From Rhodococcus coprophilus NBRC 100603 (GTDB taxonomy: Bacteria; Actinomycetota; Actinomycetes; Mycobacteriales; Mycobacteriaceae): DNA of 64,000 nucleotides. The DNA lies in NCBI RefSeq assembly GCF_001895045.1, contig NZ_BDAM01000011.1, forward strand, positions 240,033 to 304,032. The letters run 5' to 3'. The position numbers and the translations under genes were made by a program. Numbering within the stretch: position 1 is the stretch's first letter; each line of letters begins with the position of its first letter. The notes under the pieces are model-generated. The model had not been told where the DNA came from and searched no databases. It worked only from the letters and a program-made list of their open reading frames with translations. Below, piece by piece: positions 26,476 to 34,891 of this stretch.

Positions 26476-27099
26476 TCAACCTCTTTCGAATGGGTGATCG
26501 GTCGGGCCGAGTCCTTCGGAAAGCGTGAGCATTCCTGTTCCCAACAGGTCGTGAAGGTCCGATTCGGCGTCGGTGAGCCACTGCTCGTAGGACGCGACCG
26601 CGACGCCCAGCACGAGGTAGGCGACGGTCCTCGGAATGTGGTCGTCGGGGCGGGCGCCGGTGTGGCGCGCGACGAACTCGGCTATCGCCGCGCGCCATCC
26701 CTGGTACATGACGGACGAGTACCCCTGGAGGGCGGGAGTGCGCAGGATCAGCTCCATGCGGGCGCGGTGTCGCTCGGTCTCGGATGCGGGAAAGGTGTTG
26801 AAGTCGAGTAGTGCGGCGGTGAGCGCGTCCGCGAGCGAATCGTCCGACTGGACCTCTGCGAGTCGTCGTCGCATCCGTTCGAGCTGGCCGTCGAAGTCAC
26901 CCCACGCGACCGCATTCTTCGAGGGGAAGTACCGGAAGAAGGTGCGCCGCGCGATGCCCGCCGCCTCGGCGATGTCGTCCACGCTGGTCTCGTCGAAGCC
27001 GCGGGTGCGGAAGAGTTCGATGCCGACCGCCGCCAGGGATTCTCTCGTGGTGGAGGGGCGCCGGCCGGTCCGCGGGGACGGCTCTCGGCGTTCAGGCAT
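26476..27099 (-). CDS. mftR: Mycofactocin system TetR-type regulator MftR
   Basis: 207 residues. The helix-turn-helix (TRESLAAVGIELFRTRGFDE, then AAGIARRTFFRYFPSKNAVA) and a helical ligand domain fit TetR. MftR in mycobacteria represses the mft genes and is relieved by long-chain acyl-CoA. It is divergent from mftA, with a 121-bp gap containing two inverted repeats, and is followed at once by mftM, so it probably also controls itself and mftM. Confidence 0.88.
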   Translation of the reverse strand: MPERREPSPRTGRRPSTTRESLAAVGIELFRTRGFDETSVDDIAEAAGIARRTFFRYFPSKNAVAWGDFDGQLERMRRRLAEVQSDDSLADALTAALLDFNTFPASETERHRARMELILRTPALQGYSSVMYQGWRAAIAEFVARHTGARPDDHIPRTVAYLVLGVAVASYEQWLTDAESDLHDLLGTGMLTLSEGLGPTDHPFERG

Positions 27100-27159
27100 A
27101 TTTCCCTCGATTCATGGATGACATTCTGCACTCGATGCCATTACAGTGGTGAACCGAGT

Positions 27160-27180
27160 CACAACGCTAGCCCTGTTGTG
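27160..27180. promoter_or_regulatory. Inverted repeat in the mftR-mftA intergenic region
   Basis: CACAAC and GTTGTG are separated by 9 bases. It lies 41 bp before mftA and 61 bp from mftR, a plausible second regulator half-site pair. Confidence 0.4.
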
Positions 27181-27186
27181 ATGTGG

Positions 27187-27202
27187 ACTCCACATGTGGA
27201 GT
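27187..27202. promoter_or_regulatory. Perfect 16-bp palindrome upstream of mftA, candidate MftR operator
   Basis: ACTCCACATGTGGAGT is identical on both strands and lies 19-34 bp before the mftA start, where binding would block transcription or its initiation. Length and symmetry suit a TetR dimer. Confidence 0.6.
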
Positions 27203-27220
27203 GAAATTCGAGGAGGAATC

Positions 27221-27316
27221 ATGTCCGATCGCGACAACGCGGTGATCGAGTCCGATTTGATCGAGGAGTCCCTCGTGGAAGAGGTCTCGATCGACGGCAT
27301 GTGCGGCGTCTACTGA
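27221..27316 (+). CDS. mftA: Mycofactocin precursor peptide MftA
   Basis: A 31-residue peptide, MSDRDNAVIESDL followed by an acidic middle and the invariant end IDGMCGVY. The last Val-Tyr pair is the part converted by MftC and released by MftE to become the redox core. GAGGAGGA lies 5-10 bases before the ATG. Its stop is followed 2 bases later by the mftB start. The gene is too short for ordinary length cut-offs and would be missed without its context. Confidence 0.95.
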   Translation: MSDRDNAVIESDLIEESLVEEVSIDGMCGVY

Positions 27317-27318
27317 TC

Positions 27319-27618
27319 ATGTCCACCCCCGGAGCCACCGCCGTGGCGACCACACAGTTCGATCCGGGCGCCACGTGGCGGCTCCACCCGCAGGTAGCGC
27401 TTCGCCCCGAGCCTTTCGGGGCGTTGCTCTACCACTTCGGCACCCGCAAACTGTCGTTCCTGAAGAACACCGTCATCGTCGACGTGGTCCGGTCCCTCGA
27501 CGATCACGCATCGGTGCGGGATGCTCTGCGCGCCCACGGAATCGACGAGAACGCCGAGCGGCCCTACGTGCGTGCCCTCGGCACACTGGCCGACTCGCAC
27601 ATGATCGTCCCCGCCTGA
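27319..27618 (+). CDS. mftB: Mycofactocin peptide chaperone MftB
   Basis: 99 residues from the ATG at 27319, two bases after mftA. It has the RiPP-recognition-element layout, with WRLHPQVALRPEPFGALLYHF and LSFLKNTVIVDVVRSL segments. MftB binds MftA and presents it to the radical-SAM enzyme MftC. The upstream in-frame codons overlap mftA and are not used. Confidence 0.92.
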   Translation: MSTPGATAVATTQFDPGATWRLHPQVALRPEPFGALLYHFGTRKLSFLKNTVIVDVVRSLDDHASVRDALRAHGIDENAERPYVRALGTLADSHMIVPA

Positions 27619-27643
27619 CGCTTCGACCAAGCAAGGACCCGCT

Positions 27644-28888
27644 ATGACGTCTCTGCTCGAACCTCCCGTCACCACCGCGCCTCCGAAGGTCGGTCGACTC
27701 GTCGACCAGTTCGAGAAGGGCCTAGATGCTCCGATCTGCCTGACGTGGGAACTGACCTACGCCTGCAACCTCTCGTGCGTGCACTGCCTGTCCTCGTCGG
27801 GCAAGCGCGACCCGCGTGAGCTGTCCACCGAACAATGCAAGGCAATCATCGACGAACTCCAGCGCATGCAGGTGTTCTACGTCAACATCGGCGGCGGCGA
27901 GCCCACCGTGCGTTCGGACTTCTGGGAACTCGTCGACTACGCCACCGACCATCAGGTCGGGGTGAAGTTCTCGACCAACGGCGTGCGCATCGACAAGAAG
28001 GTCGCGGCGCGGCTGGCAGCGTCCGACTATGTGGACGTGCAGATCTCCCTCGACGGCGCGACCGCCGAGGTCAACGACGCTGTGCGCGGCCCCGGGTCCT
28101 TCGCGATGGCCGTGCGCGCCCTGGAGAATCTTTCCGAGGCGGGCTTCCGCGACGCGAAGATCTCCGTCGTGGTCACCCGCCACAATGTCGACCAACTCGA
28201 CGAATTCAAGGCGCTCGCAGACCGTTACGACGCGACGCTGCGCATCACGCGCCTGCGCCCGTCGGGCCGCGCCGTGGACGTGTGGGACGATCTGCATCCC
28301 ACCCACGACCAGCAGCGGCAGCTCTACGATTGGCTCGTCGCACACGGCGAAGGCGTCCTGACCGGTGATTCGTTCTTCCATCTGTCCGCGTTCGGCGGCG
28401 ACAGCGGCGGAGGTGCTCTGCCCGGCCTCAACCTCTGCGGTGCCGGGCGTGTGGTGTGCCTGATCGACCCGGTCGGAGACGTGTACGCGTGCCCGTTCGC
28501 GATCCACGAGAACTTCCTCGCGGGAAACATCCTCACCGACGGTGGGTTCGCGCAGGTGTGGAAGAACTCCGAGCTGTTCCGGGAACTGCGCGAACCGCAG
28601 TCGGCCGGGGCGTGCGCATCGTGCAACTTCTACGACTCGTGCCGCGGCGGCTGCATGGCTGCGAAGTTCTTCACGGGCCTCCCGATGGACGGTCCCGACC
28701 CCGAATGTGTTCAGGGATACGGACAGTCGGCCCTCGAAGCCGACCGCACCGTGCCGCAGTCGAGCGTCGACCACTCGCGTACCGGTAAGCGGGCCGAGCG
28801 TCGCACCCCGGCAGCGCCGGTGCCGCTCACCCTGCTCGCCAAGCCGCCCGCCAAATTCTGCGACGAGAACCCTCTCGCAGGCCTGTAG
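27644..28888 (+). CDS. mftC: Mycofactocin radical-SAM maturase MftC
   Basis: 414 residues. The radical-SAM cluster motif CNLSCVHC uses Cys41, Cys45 and Cys48. A SPASM region with auxiliary-cluster cysteines follows (LCGAGRVVCLIDPVGDVYAC, later CASCNFYDSCRGGC). MftC decarboxylates the C-terminal tyrosine of MftA and then forms the Val-Tyr carbon-carbon bond. A final tail of about 60 residues is Pro/Arg rich. GCAAGGA precedes the ATG. Confidence 0.96.
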   Translation: MTSLLEPPVTTAPPKVGRLVDQFEKGLDAPICLTWELTYACNLSCVHCLSSSGKRDPRELSTEQCKAIIDELQRMQVFYVNIGGGEPTVRSDFWELVDYATDHQVGVKFSTNGVRIDKKVAARLAASDYVDVQISLDGATAEVNDAVRGPGSFAMAVRALENLSEAGFRDAKISVVVTRHNVDQLDEFKALADRYDATLRITRLRPSGRAVDVWDDLHPTHDQQRQLYDWLVAHGEGVLTGDSFFHLSAFGGDSGGGALPGLNLCGAGRVVCLIDPVGDVYACPFAIHENFLAGNILTDGGFAQVWKNSELFRELREPQSAGACASCNFYDSCRGGCMAAKFFTGLPMDGPDPECVQGYGQSALEADRTVPQSSVDHSRTGKRAERRTPAAPVPLTLLAKPPAKFCDENPLAGL

Positions 28889-28910
28889 ATCTCGAGGAGA
28901 GAAGTTCACG

Positions 28911-30125
28911 ATGGCCAAGTTCTCGTGGCTGAAGAATCCCTGGAAGCAGAGCGACTGGTTCGAAACGGTCGCCGTGGCGCAGGAGCGCGCCCGCAAGCGG
29001 CTGCCGAAATCGGTGTACGGCGCGCTTGTGGCCGGGTCCGAAGCCGGCATCACCGTCGACGACAATCTCGCGGCGTTCCGCGAACTCGGCTTCGCCCCGC
29101 ACGTTGCGGGACTGTCGGAGAAGCGTGAGATGGGCACCAGGGTCATGGGGCAGGACGTCGCCATGCCCGTCCTGATTTCGCCGACCGGCGTCCAGGCGGT
29201 ACACCCGGACGGAGAGGTGGCTGTCGCCCGAGCCGCCGCCGCGCGCGGAATCGCAATGGGCCTCAGCTCGTTCGCGAGCAAATCCATCGAGGACGTGGCT
29301 GCGGCCAACGACAAGACCTTCTTCCAGATGTACTGGGTCGGTAGCCGCGACGTGCTCGTCCAGCGCATGGAACGCGCCCGTGCAGCGGGTGCGAAGGGTC
29401 TCATCATGACCCTGGACTGGTCCTTCTCGAACGGCCGCGACTGGGGGAGCCCCGCCATCCCGGAGCGGATGAGCTTCGACGCGATGGTGAAGTTCGCGCC
29501 CGAGGGCATCATCCGGCCCAAGTGGCTCCTGGACTGGGCGCGGACCGGCGGGGTCCCGGACCTCACCACACCCAACCTCACCCCGCCCGGTGGCGGCGAG
29601 ACCCCGACGTTCTTCGGCGCGTACGGAGAGTGGATGAGCACCCCGCTGCCCACGTGGGAAGACGTGGCATGGCTACGGGAACAGTGGGGCGACGCCCCGT
29701 TCATGCTCAAGGGCGTCATGCGCGTCGACGACGCCAAGCGCGCCGTCGACGCGGGGGTCACGGCGATCTCGGTCTCGAACCACGGCGGCAACAACCTCGA
29801 CGGCACACCCGCGCCGATCCGGGCGCTTCCGGCCATCGCGGAGGCGGTCGGCAACGACATCGAGGTGCTGCTCGACGGTGGTATCCGGCGCGGTAGCGAC
29901 GTCGTCAAGGCCGTTGCCCTCGGAGCCGACGCCGTCATGATCGGCCGAGCCTACCTGTGGGGCCTCGCGGCCAACGGCCAGGCGGGTGTCGAGAACGTCC
30001 TCGACATCCTCGCTGGCGGAATCGGTTCCGCGCTTCTGGGGCTGGGCCGGGATTCCATCCACGACCTCGTGCCCGGCGATGTGGTCGTTCCGCCAGGATT
30101 CCGTCGCGATCTGGGAGTCGAATAA
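28911..30125 (+). CDS. mftD: FMN-dependent mycofactocin oxidase MftD
   Basis: 404 residues of the lactate-oxidase/glycolate-oxidase TIM-barrel family. MftD oxidatively deaminates the AHDP intermediate to premycofactocin. The barrel shows ISPTGVQAVHPDGE, the FMN segment FFQMYWVG, the catalytic histidine region AISVSNHGGNNLDG and the phosphate-binding LLDGGIRRGSDVVKA and VMIGRAYLWG. The ATG at 28911 follows GAGGAGAG; sequence upstream in this frame belongs to mftC. Confidence 0.95.
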   Translation: MAKFSWLKNPWKQSDWFETVAVAQERARKRLPKSVYGALVAGSEAGITVDDNLAAFRELGFAPHVAGLSEKREMGTRVMGQDVAMPVLISPTGVQAVHPDGEVAVARAAAARGIAMGLSSFASKSIEDVAAANDKTFFQMYWVGSRDVLVQRMERARAAGAKGLIMTLDWSFSNGRDWGSPAIPERMSFDAMVKFAPEGIIRPKWLLDWARTGGVPDLTTPNLTPPGGGETPTFFGAYGEWMSTPLPTWEDVAWLREQWGDAPFMLKGVMRVDDAKRAVDAGVTAISVSNHGGNNLDGTPAPIRALPAIAEAVGNDIEVLLDGGIRRGSDVVKAVALGADAVMIGRAYLWGLAANGQAGVENVLDILAGGIGSALLGLGRDSIHDLVPGDVVVPPGFRRDLGVE

Positions 30126-30136
30126 CTGCCATCGGC

Positions 30137-32041
30137 ATGAGCCTCGCTCTCACCGACCCGATCACCCTCGCCGGCCGTACCGCGTCGTCGAGGGTGATCT
30201 TCGGTCCGCACGAAACCAACCTCGCTGTGGGACGGGCACTGTCGGCGCGTCACGTCGCGTACTACGAGCGTCGTGCGCGGGGTGGCGCGGGAATTGTCGT
30301 CACCGAAGTGGCGTCGGTTCATCCGGGCGATCACCCGTACGAACGGGCTCCGCTTGCGGCGCACTGTGGTGACCGATGGGCGGAGATCGTCTCGGCGTGC
30401 GGTGCCCACGGAACTCTCGTCCTGGCTGGGATCGGGCACAGCGGTCTGCAGGGATCCAGCGCCTGGACCCAGGCACCACTGTGGGCACCGTCGAGGGTTC
30501 CCGATCCCGCCACCCGTGAACTCCCGGCGGAGATGACCGAAGCCGACATTCACTCGGTCACTGACGGTTTCCGCGCTGCGGCGGCGCTGGCGGTCGAGGC
30601 GGACGCCGACGGCGTCGAACTCGATGCCGGACCCACCGCGCTGCTCCGCCAGTTCCTTTCCGGACTGACGAACCACCGCACCGACCGCTACGGCGCCGAC
30701 AGGTTGCGCCTGCTCCGGGAAGTCATCGCGGCCGTGCGCGCCGAACTCGGGCCCGGACGGATCCTCGCGCTGCGACTGAGCTGTGACGAGAACGCTCCCT
30801 GGGCGGGCATCACACCGGACGAAGCCGCACGGTACGTGCGGGAACTCGCCGGCTCGCTGGATCTGATCACCGTCGTACGCGGCGGGTTGTTCACACCGGA
30901 AACGTACCGGCCTGATGCCCACACACCGACCGGGTTCAATCGCGAGTTGTGCCGGCAGGTCCGGGGGGCCGTTGTGGGTCTTGTGCCGGTGGTGTTGCAG
31001 GGCAGCGTCGTGAGTCCTTCGTCCGCCCAGGAGGCCGTCGATCGGGGGGTGTGCGACGCGGTGGAGATGACCCGCGCGCAGATCGCCGACCCCGATCTCG
31101 TCTCCTCCGTCCGCGACCATCGTGATCCGCGGCCTTGCGTGCGCTGCAACCAGGCATGCCTCGTCCGCGACTTCCGCAACCCGGAGATCGGATGTATCGC
31201 CAACGCGGAGGCGGGGCAGGAGGACCGACCTGCACCCGGTGTGCCGACCACGGTGCGGGACGTGCTCGTCGTCGGCGGGGGACCGGCCGGGCTGGAAGCG
31301 GCGCGCGGCCTGGCCGGGCGGGGACATCGAGTCACCGTCGCCGACCGCGCCGACCGCGTCGGAGGCATGCTGCACACCGCAGGCTCGGGGAAGGGTGCGC
31401 CGCCGTTCGCCGAACTCGCCCGGTGGCTCGAGCAGCGATGCCGCGATCTCGGCGTGGTCATCCGCACCGACACCGTCGTCGGCGCGGACGACCTCGACGC
31501 GGCGCACGACGCCGGAACGGCCGTAGTACTCGCTACCGGCAGCCGTCCTCGACCTCCTGGCTTCCCGGTCGTCGGAGGGGGCGGTTATCTCACCGCAACC
31601 CAGGCTCTCCGCGCCCCGGAGACCGTGCCGGATCGTGCCGTCGTGTGGGATCCGGTGGGCGGGCGGGTCGGTGTCGCGGTGGCGGAGCACCTCGTCGCGC
31701 GCGGGCGGGCGGTCGATTACGCCACCATCGACCCCATCCCCGGGTCGAGACTGGCACCCACCGGTGACCTCGTCGCGGCGAATGCCCGGTTGCATCGTGC
31801 GGGGGTGCGGCGGCACCTCGGCGTCGAGGTGCGCGGGGTCGACGCCTCGGGAGTGCATCTCGTGCACCGGGTGACCGGGTCGGAGGTCGTCGTGGATTCG
31901 GCGACGCTCGTCGACTGCTCAGTGGGACTACCGGATGACAGATCGACCCGGCCGGGGCTGGATGGGATCGGTGACTGCATCGCTCCTCGGACGGTGCGGG
32001 AAGCGATCGGGGAGGGGCACCGTCTCGCCTCGGAACTGTAA
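30137..32041 (+). CDS. Mycofactocin-associated FadH/OYE-family oxidoreductase 1
   Basis: 634 residues with the 2,4-dienoyl-CoA reductase layout. An N-terminal FMN barrel runs to about residue 330. A 4Fe-4S motif CVRCNQAC plus a Cys 11 residues on follows. The C-terminal FAD/NAD(P) part starts with VLVVGGGPAGLEAARGL. Such proteins are a recognised companion of mycofactocin clusters. The barrel has GIGHSGLQG where its sister gene has QLNHNGAQG, so substrates may differ. ATG 30137 lies 11 bases after mftD and lacks a clear ribosome site. Whether it uses mycofactocin directly is unknown. Confidence 0.82.
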   Translation: MSLALTDPITLAGRTASSRVIFGPHETNLAVGRALSARHVAYYERRARGGAGIVVTEVASVHPGDHPYERAPLAAHCGDRWAEIVSACGAHGTLVLAGIGHSGLQGSSAWTQAPLWAPSRVPDPATRELPAEMTEADIHSVTDGFRAAAALAVEADADGVELDAGPTALLRQFLSGLTNHRTDRYGADRLRLLREVIAAVRAELGPGRILALRLSCDENAPWAGITPDEAARYVRELAGSLDLITVVRGGLFTPETYRPDAHTPTGFNRELCRQVRGAVVGLVPVVLQGSVVSPSSAQEAVDRGVCDAVEMTRAQIADPDLVSSVRDHRDPRPCVRCNQACLVRDFRNPEIGCIANAEAGQEDRPAPGVPTTVRDVLVVGGGPAGLEAARGLAGRGHRVTVADRADRVGGMLHTAGSGKGAPPFAELARWLEQRCRDLGVVIRTDTVVGADDLDAAHDAGTAVVLATGSRPRPPGFPVVGGGGYLTATQALRAPETVPDRAVVWDPVGGRVGVAVAEHLVARGRAVDYATIDPIPGSRLAPTGDLVAANARLHRAGVRRHLGVEVRGVDASGVHLVHRVTGSEVVVDSATLVDCSVGLPDDRSTRPGLDGIGDCIAPRTVREAIGEGHRLASEL

Positions 32042-32073
32042 CCTGTTGCATAGACCGATCTGGAAGGATCTCC

Positions 32074-32886
32074 ATGGGCGAGTTCGACGGCAAGGTTGTC
32101 TTCATCACCGGTATCGCGCGAGGTCAAGGACGTAACCACGCCTTGAGGTTCGCCCGGGAAGGAGCGGCGATCATCGGAATCGACGTCGCGAAGCCGGTCT
32201 CGGAGTACATCACCTACGAGCAGGCGACCGAGGAGGACTTCCGCGAGACCGTCCGTCTCGTCGAGGAGGCCGGCGGCAAGATCGTCGCTCGCATCGCCGA
32301 TGTCCGCGACAGCGCCGCCCTCCGGGCCGCCGTCGACGAGGGTGTCGCACAGTTCGGGCGGCTCGACGTGGTCGTCGCCAACGCCGGTATCTGCAGCTGG
32401 AGCCGATTCTGGGAAATGCCCGACGAGCAGTTCGAGGAACTCGTCGACATCAACCTCACGGGCGTGTTCAAGACGTTGAAGGCCGCGGCACCGGCGATGA
32501 TCGAAGCAGGAAACGGCGGTTCGATCATCGTCGTCAGCTCGGTCGCCGGGCTCAAGGCGATGCCCGGGCAGGCACATTACGGCGCTGCCAAGTTCGGTCT
32601 CGTCGGTATCACGCAGGCGGCGGCAAAAGAGCTGGGCGAGTTCAACATCCGCGTCAACTCCATCCATCCGTACGGGGTGAAGACGCCGATGGGCACCGAT
32701 CAGGGTTCGCTGAAGATGTTCGAACGGTTCCCTGCCTGGCTCCCCAACTTCGCGCCCATCCTCACCGAGAAGCCGATCGCCGATCCCGACGACACCTCCG
32801 ACGCGGTGCTGTTTCTCGCGAGCGATCGCGCGAAGACGATCACGGGCAGCCAGATGGCCCTCGACCAGGGCAACTCCAAGGTCTAG
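32074..32886 (+). CDS. Mycofactocin-coupled short-chain dehydrogenase/reductase
   Basis: 270 residues. The Rossmann motif reads TGIARGQGRNHALRFA, with NAG (VVANAG), a serine in SSVAG and the YGAAK catalytic pair. The longer form with an insertion after the second strand (YITYEQATEEDFRETV) is typical of the SDR subfamily that holds NAD tightly and needs mycofactocin as external electron acceptor. GGAAGG precedes the ATG. It probably oxidises an alcohol; the substrate is not apparent. Confidence 0.88.
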   Translation: MGEFDGKVVFITGIARGQGRNHALRFAREGAAIIGIDVAKPVSEYITYEQATEEDFRETVRLVEEAGGKIVARIADVRDSAALRAAVDEGVAQFGRLDVVVANAGICSWSRFWEMPDEQFEELVDINLTGVFKTLKAAAPAMIEAGNGGSIIVVSSVAGLKAMPGQAHYGAAKFGLVGITQAAAKELGEFNIRVNSIHPYGVKTPMGTDQGSLKMFERFPAWLPNFAPILTEKPIADPDDTSDAVLFLASDRAKTITGSQMALDQGNSKV

Positions 32887-32889
32887 CCG

Positions 32890-34851
32890 GTGTTGCGCAA
32901 CATGGCCGGTCCCGATCCCCGGGACATCCTCAGGATCGGTCCGGCCACGTTGCGCAACCGGATCATCTTCCCGGCCCACCTGACGAACTTCGCTGTGGAC
33001 GGAAAGATCACCGACCAGCACATCGCGTATTACACGGCGCGGGCGCGCGGCGGGGCAGCGATGATCGTCACCGAGGAACACACGGTGCATCGCTCGGATC
33101 GGCCGTACGAGAAGCTGATCCGGGGATGGGATCCCGACGTCTTGCCCGGGTACCGCCGCCTCACCGACGCGGTGCACCGGCACGGTACGCGGATCGTCGC
33201 ACAGCTCAATCACAACGGGGCACAGGGAAGTTCGATGTACACGGGCCGGGCGCTGTGGGCTCCCGGACCCGATCCCGACCCACTGTTCCGGGAAGTGCCG
33301 ATCACGGTGGGCGACCGCGAGATCGCGGAATTGATCGACGGATACGCGACGGTCGCGACCCGGTGCGTCGAGGGTGGATTCGACGGTGTCGAGATCCAAT
33401 GCTCGCAGGCATCGATCCTGCGTGCCTTTCTCGCGCCGGGGACCAACGGCCGCGCCGACCGATACGGTGGCGATCTCGGGGGACGGGCACGGTTGCTGGT
33501 CGAGGTCGTCGACGCTGTGCGCGCCGCAGTAGGTCCCGAGCACGTCGTGGGCGTGCGGTTGAGCGGTCACGACGGCACGGCGGGCGGAATCGAACTCGAC
33601 GATGCCGTCCGGGTGGCGCGCATGCTCGACGAACGGGGTGCCGTCGATTACCTCAGTACGTCGATCGGTGTCGCCACCGAGACGCTGCATCTCGTCGAGG
33701 CGCCGATGTCGACGCCGCACGGGTACTCGCTGTTCGTCCCGGCCGCGATGCGTGCCGCGGTGTCGGTGCCCGTGGTCGGTGTGGGCCGATTCACCGCTCC
33801 CCAGCAGGTCCGGACCGCTCTCGCGGAAGGGGTCTGCGATCTGGTCGGGGCGGTACGGGCGCAGATCGCCGACCCCGAGTTCGCCGCGAAAACGCTTGCC
33901 GGGCGCGACGCGGAGGTGCGTCCGTGCATCGGCTGCAACCAGGAATGCATCGGGCGGGTCGGGCTCGGCCGGTGGATCGGATGCACTGTGAACCCGCGCG
34001 CCGGCCGAGAATCGACGCCGTTACCCGCGCCGCGCATGCCCGGCAGCCGGGTGCTGGTGGTCGGCGGGGGACCGGCCGGATTACAGGCGGCCGCTACGTC
34101 CGCTCGTCGCGGCCACACCGTGACCCTGTGTGAGCGAGAACCGTGGACAGGTGGGCAGATTCGCGGCGCGGCGACCGCACCTCACCGCGGCGAACTGGCG
34201 GGTATCGTCACGAGCCTAGAAGCGGAATGCACTCGGGCCGGAGTCGAGATCAGGACCGGCATCGAGGTCGACGCCGACTTCGTTCGCGCCCACCGGCCCG
34301 ACGCCGTGATCGTGGCGACGGGGGCTCGGCCGCAGCGGCCCGCCTGGGCCGGAGACTCCGCGAAGGTGGTGGACGTGCGCGACGTGCTCGAGGGTCGCGC
34401 CGAGCCGGAGGGGCGGGTGCTCGTGGTCGACGATCTGGGTTTCCATCAGGCGACGTCGGTGGCCGAACTCCTCGCCGGACGTGGCTGCGCCGTGACCGTG
34501 TGTACAGGCGGCATGATCGTCGGACAGGATCTCGGCCTCACACTTGACATGGACGGATGGACACGTCGCGCCCACGCTGCCGGGATCACGCAGATCACCG
34601 ATGTGATGGTCACGGGAATCGTGGACGCCGACGACGCGATGGACGTGTCACTCGTCGATCACCGGACCGGCACGGGCCGACTCCTCGTGGCCGACGCGGT
34701 GGTGGTCGTCACCCATCAGGAACCGGTGGACGAACTCTGGAAAAAGCTGGCCGACAGCAGTTTTCCTGTGTTCCGCATCGGCGATGCGGTGACCCCACGT
34801 CGCGCGCACAACGCGATTCTCGAGGGAGACGCAGCTGCGATCGCGGTGTGA
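32890..34851 (+). CDS. Mycofactocin-associated FadH/OYE-family oxidoreductase 2
   Basis: Up to 653 residues, paralogous to the oxidoreductase two genes upstream. The FMN barrel carries QLNHNGAQGSSMY, then the iron-sulfur motif CIGCNQEC with a further Cys 11 residues on, then VLVVGGGPAGLQAATSA for FAD. GTG 32890 is 3 bases after the SDR stop, but ATG 32902 is equally possible and neither has a good ribosome site. The OYE1-SDR-OYE2 block interrupts the usual mftD-mftE junction and suggests linked redox steps on an unsaturated alcohol or enone. Confidence 0.82.
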   Translation: MLRNMAGPDPRDILRIGPATLRNRIIFPAHLTNFAVDGKITDQHIAYYTARARGGAAMIVTEEHTVHRSDRPYEKLIRGWDPDVLPGYRRLTDAVHRHGTRIVAQLNHNGAQGSSMYTGRALWAPGPDPDPLFREVPITVGDREIAELIDGYATVATRCVEGGFDGVEIQCSQASILRAFLAPGTNGRADRYGGDLGGRARLLVEVVDAVRAAVGPEHVVGVRLSGHDGTAGGIELDDAVRVARMLDERGAVDYLSTSIGVATETLHLVEAPMSTPHGYSLFVPAAMRAAVSVPVVGVGRFTAPQQVRTALAEGVCDLVGAVRAQIADPEFAAKTLAGRDAEVRPCIGCNQECIGRVGLGRWIGCTVNPRAGRESTPLPAPRMPGSRVLVVGGGPAGLQAAATSARRGHTVTLCEREPWTGGQIRGAATAPHRGELAGIVTSLEAECTRAGVEIRTGIEVDADFVRAHRPDAVIVATGARPQRPAWAGDSAKVVDVRDVLEGRAEPEGRVLVVDDLGFHQATSVAELLAGRGCAVTVCTGGMIVGQDLGLTLDMDGWTRRAHAAGITQITDVMVTGIVDADDAMDVSLVDHRTGTGRLLVADAVVVVTHQEPVDELWKKLADSSFPVFRIGDAVTPRRAHNAILEGDAAAIAV

Positions 34852-34891
34852 CACCCCGCGCGCGACATCGACTCCGACCGTTCCTGCGCGC

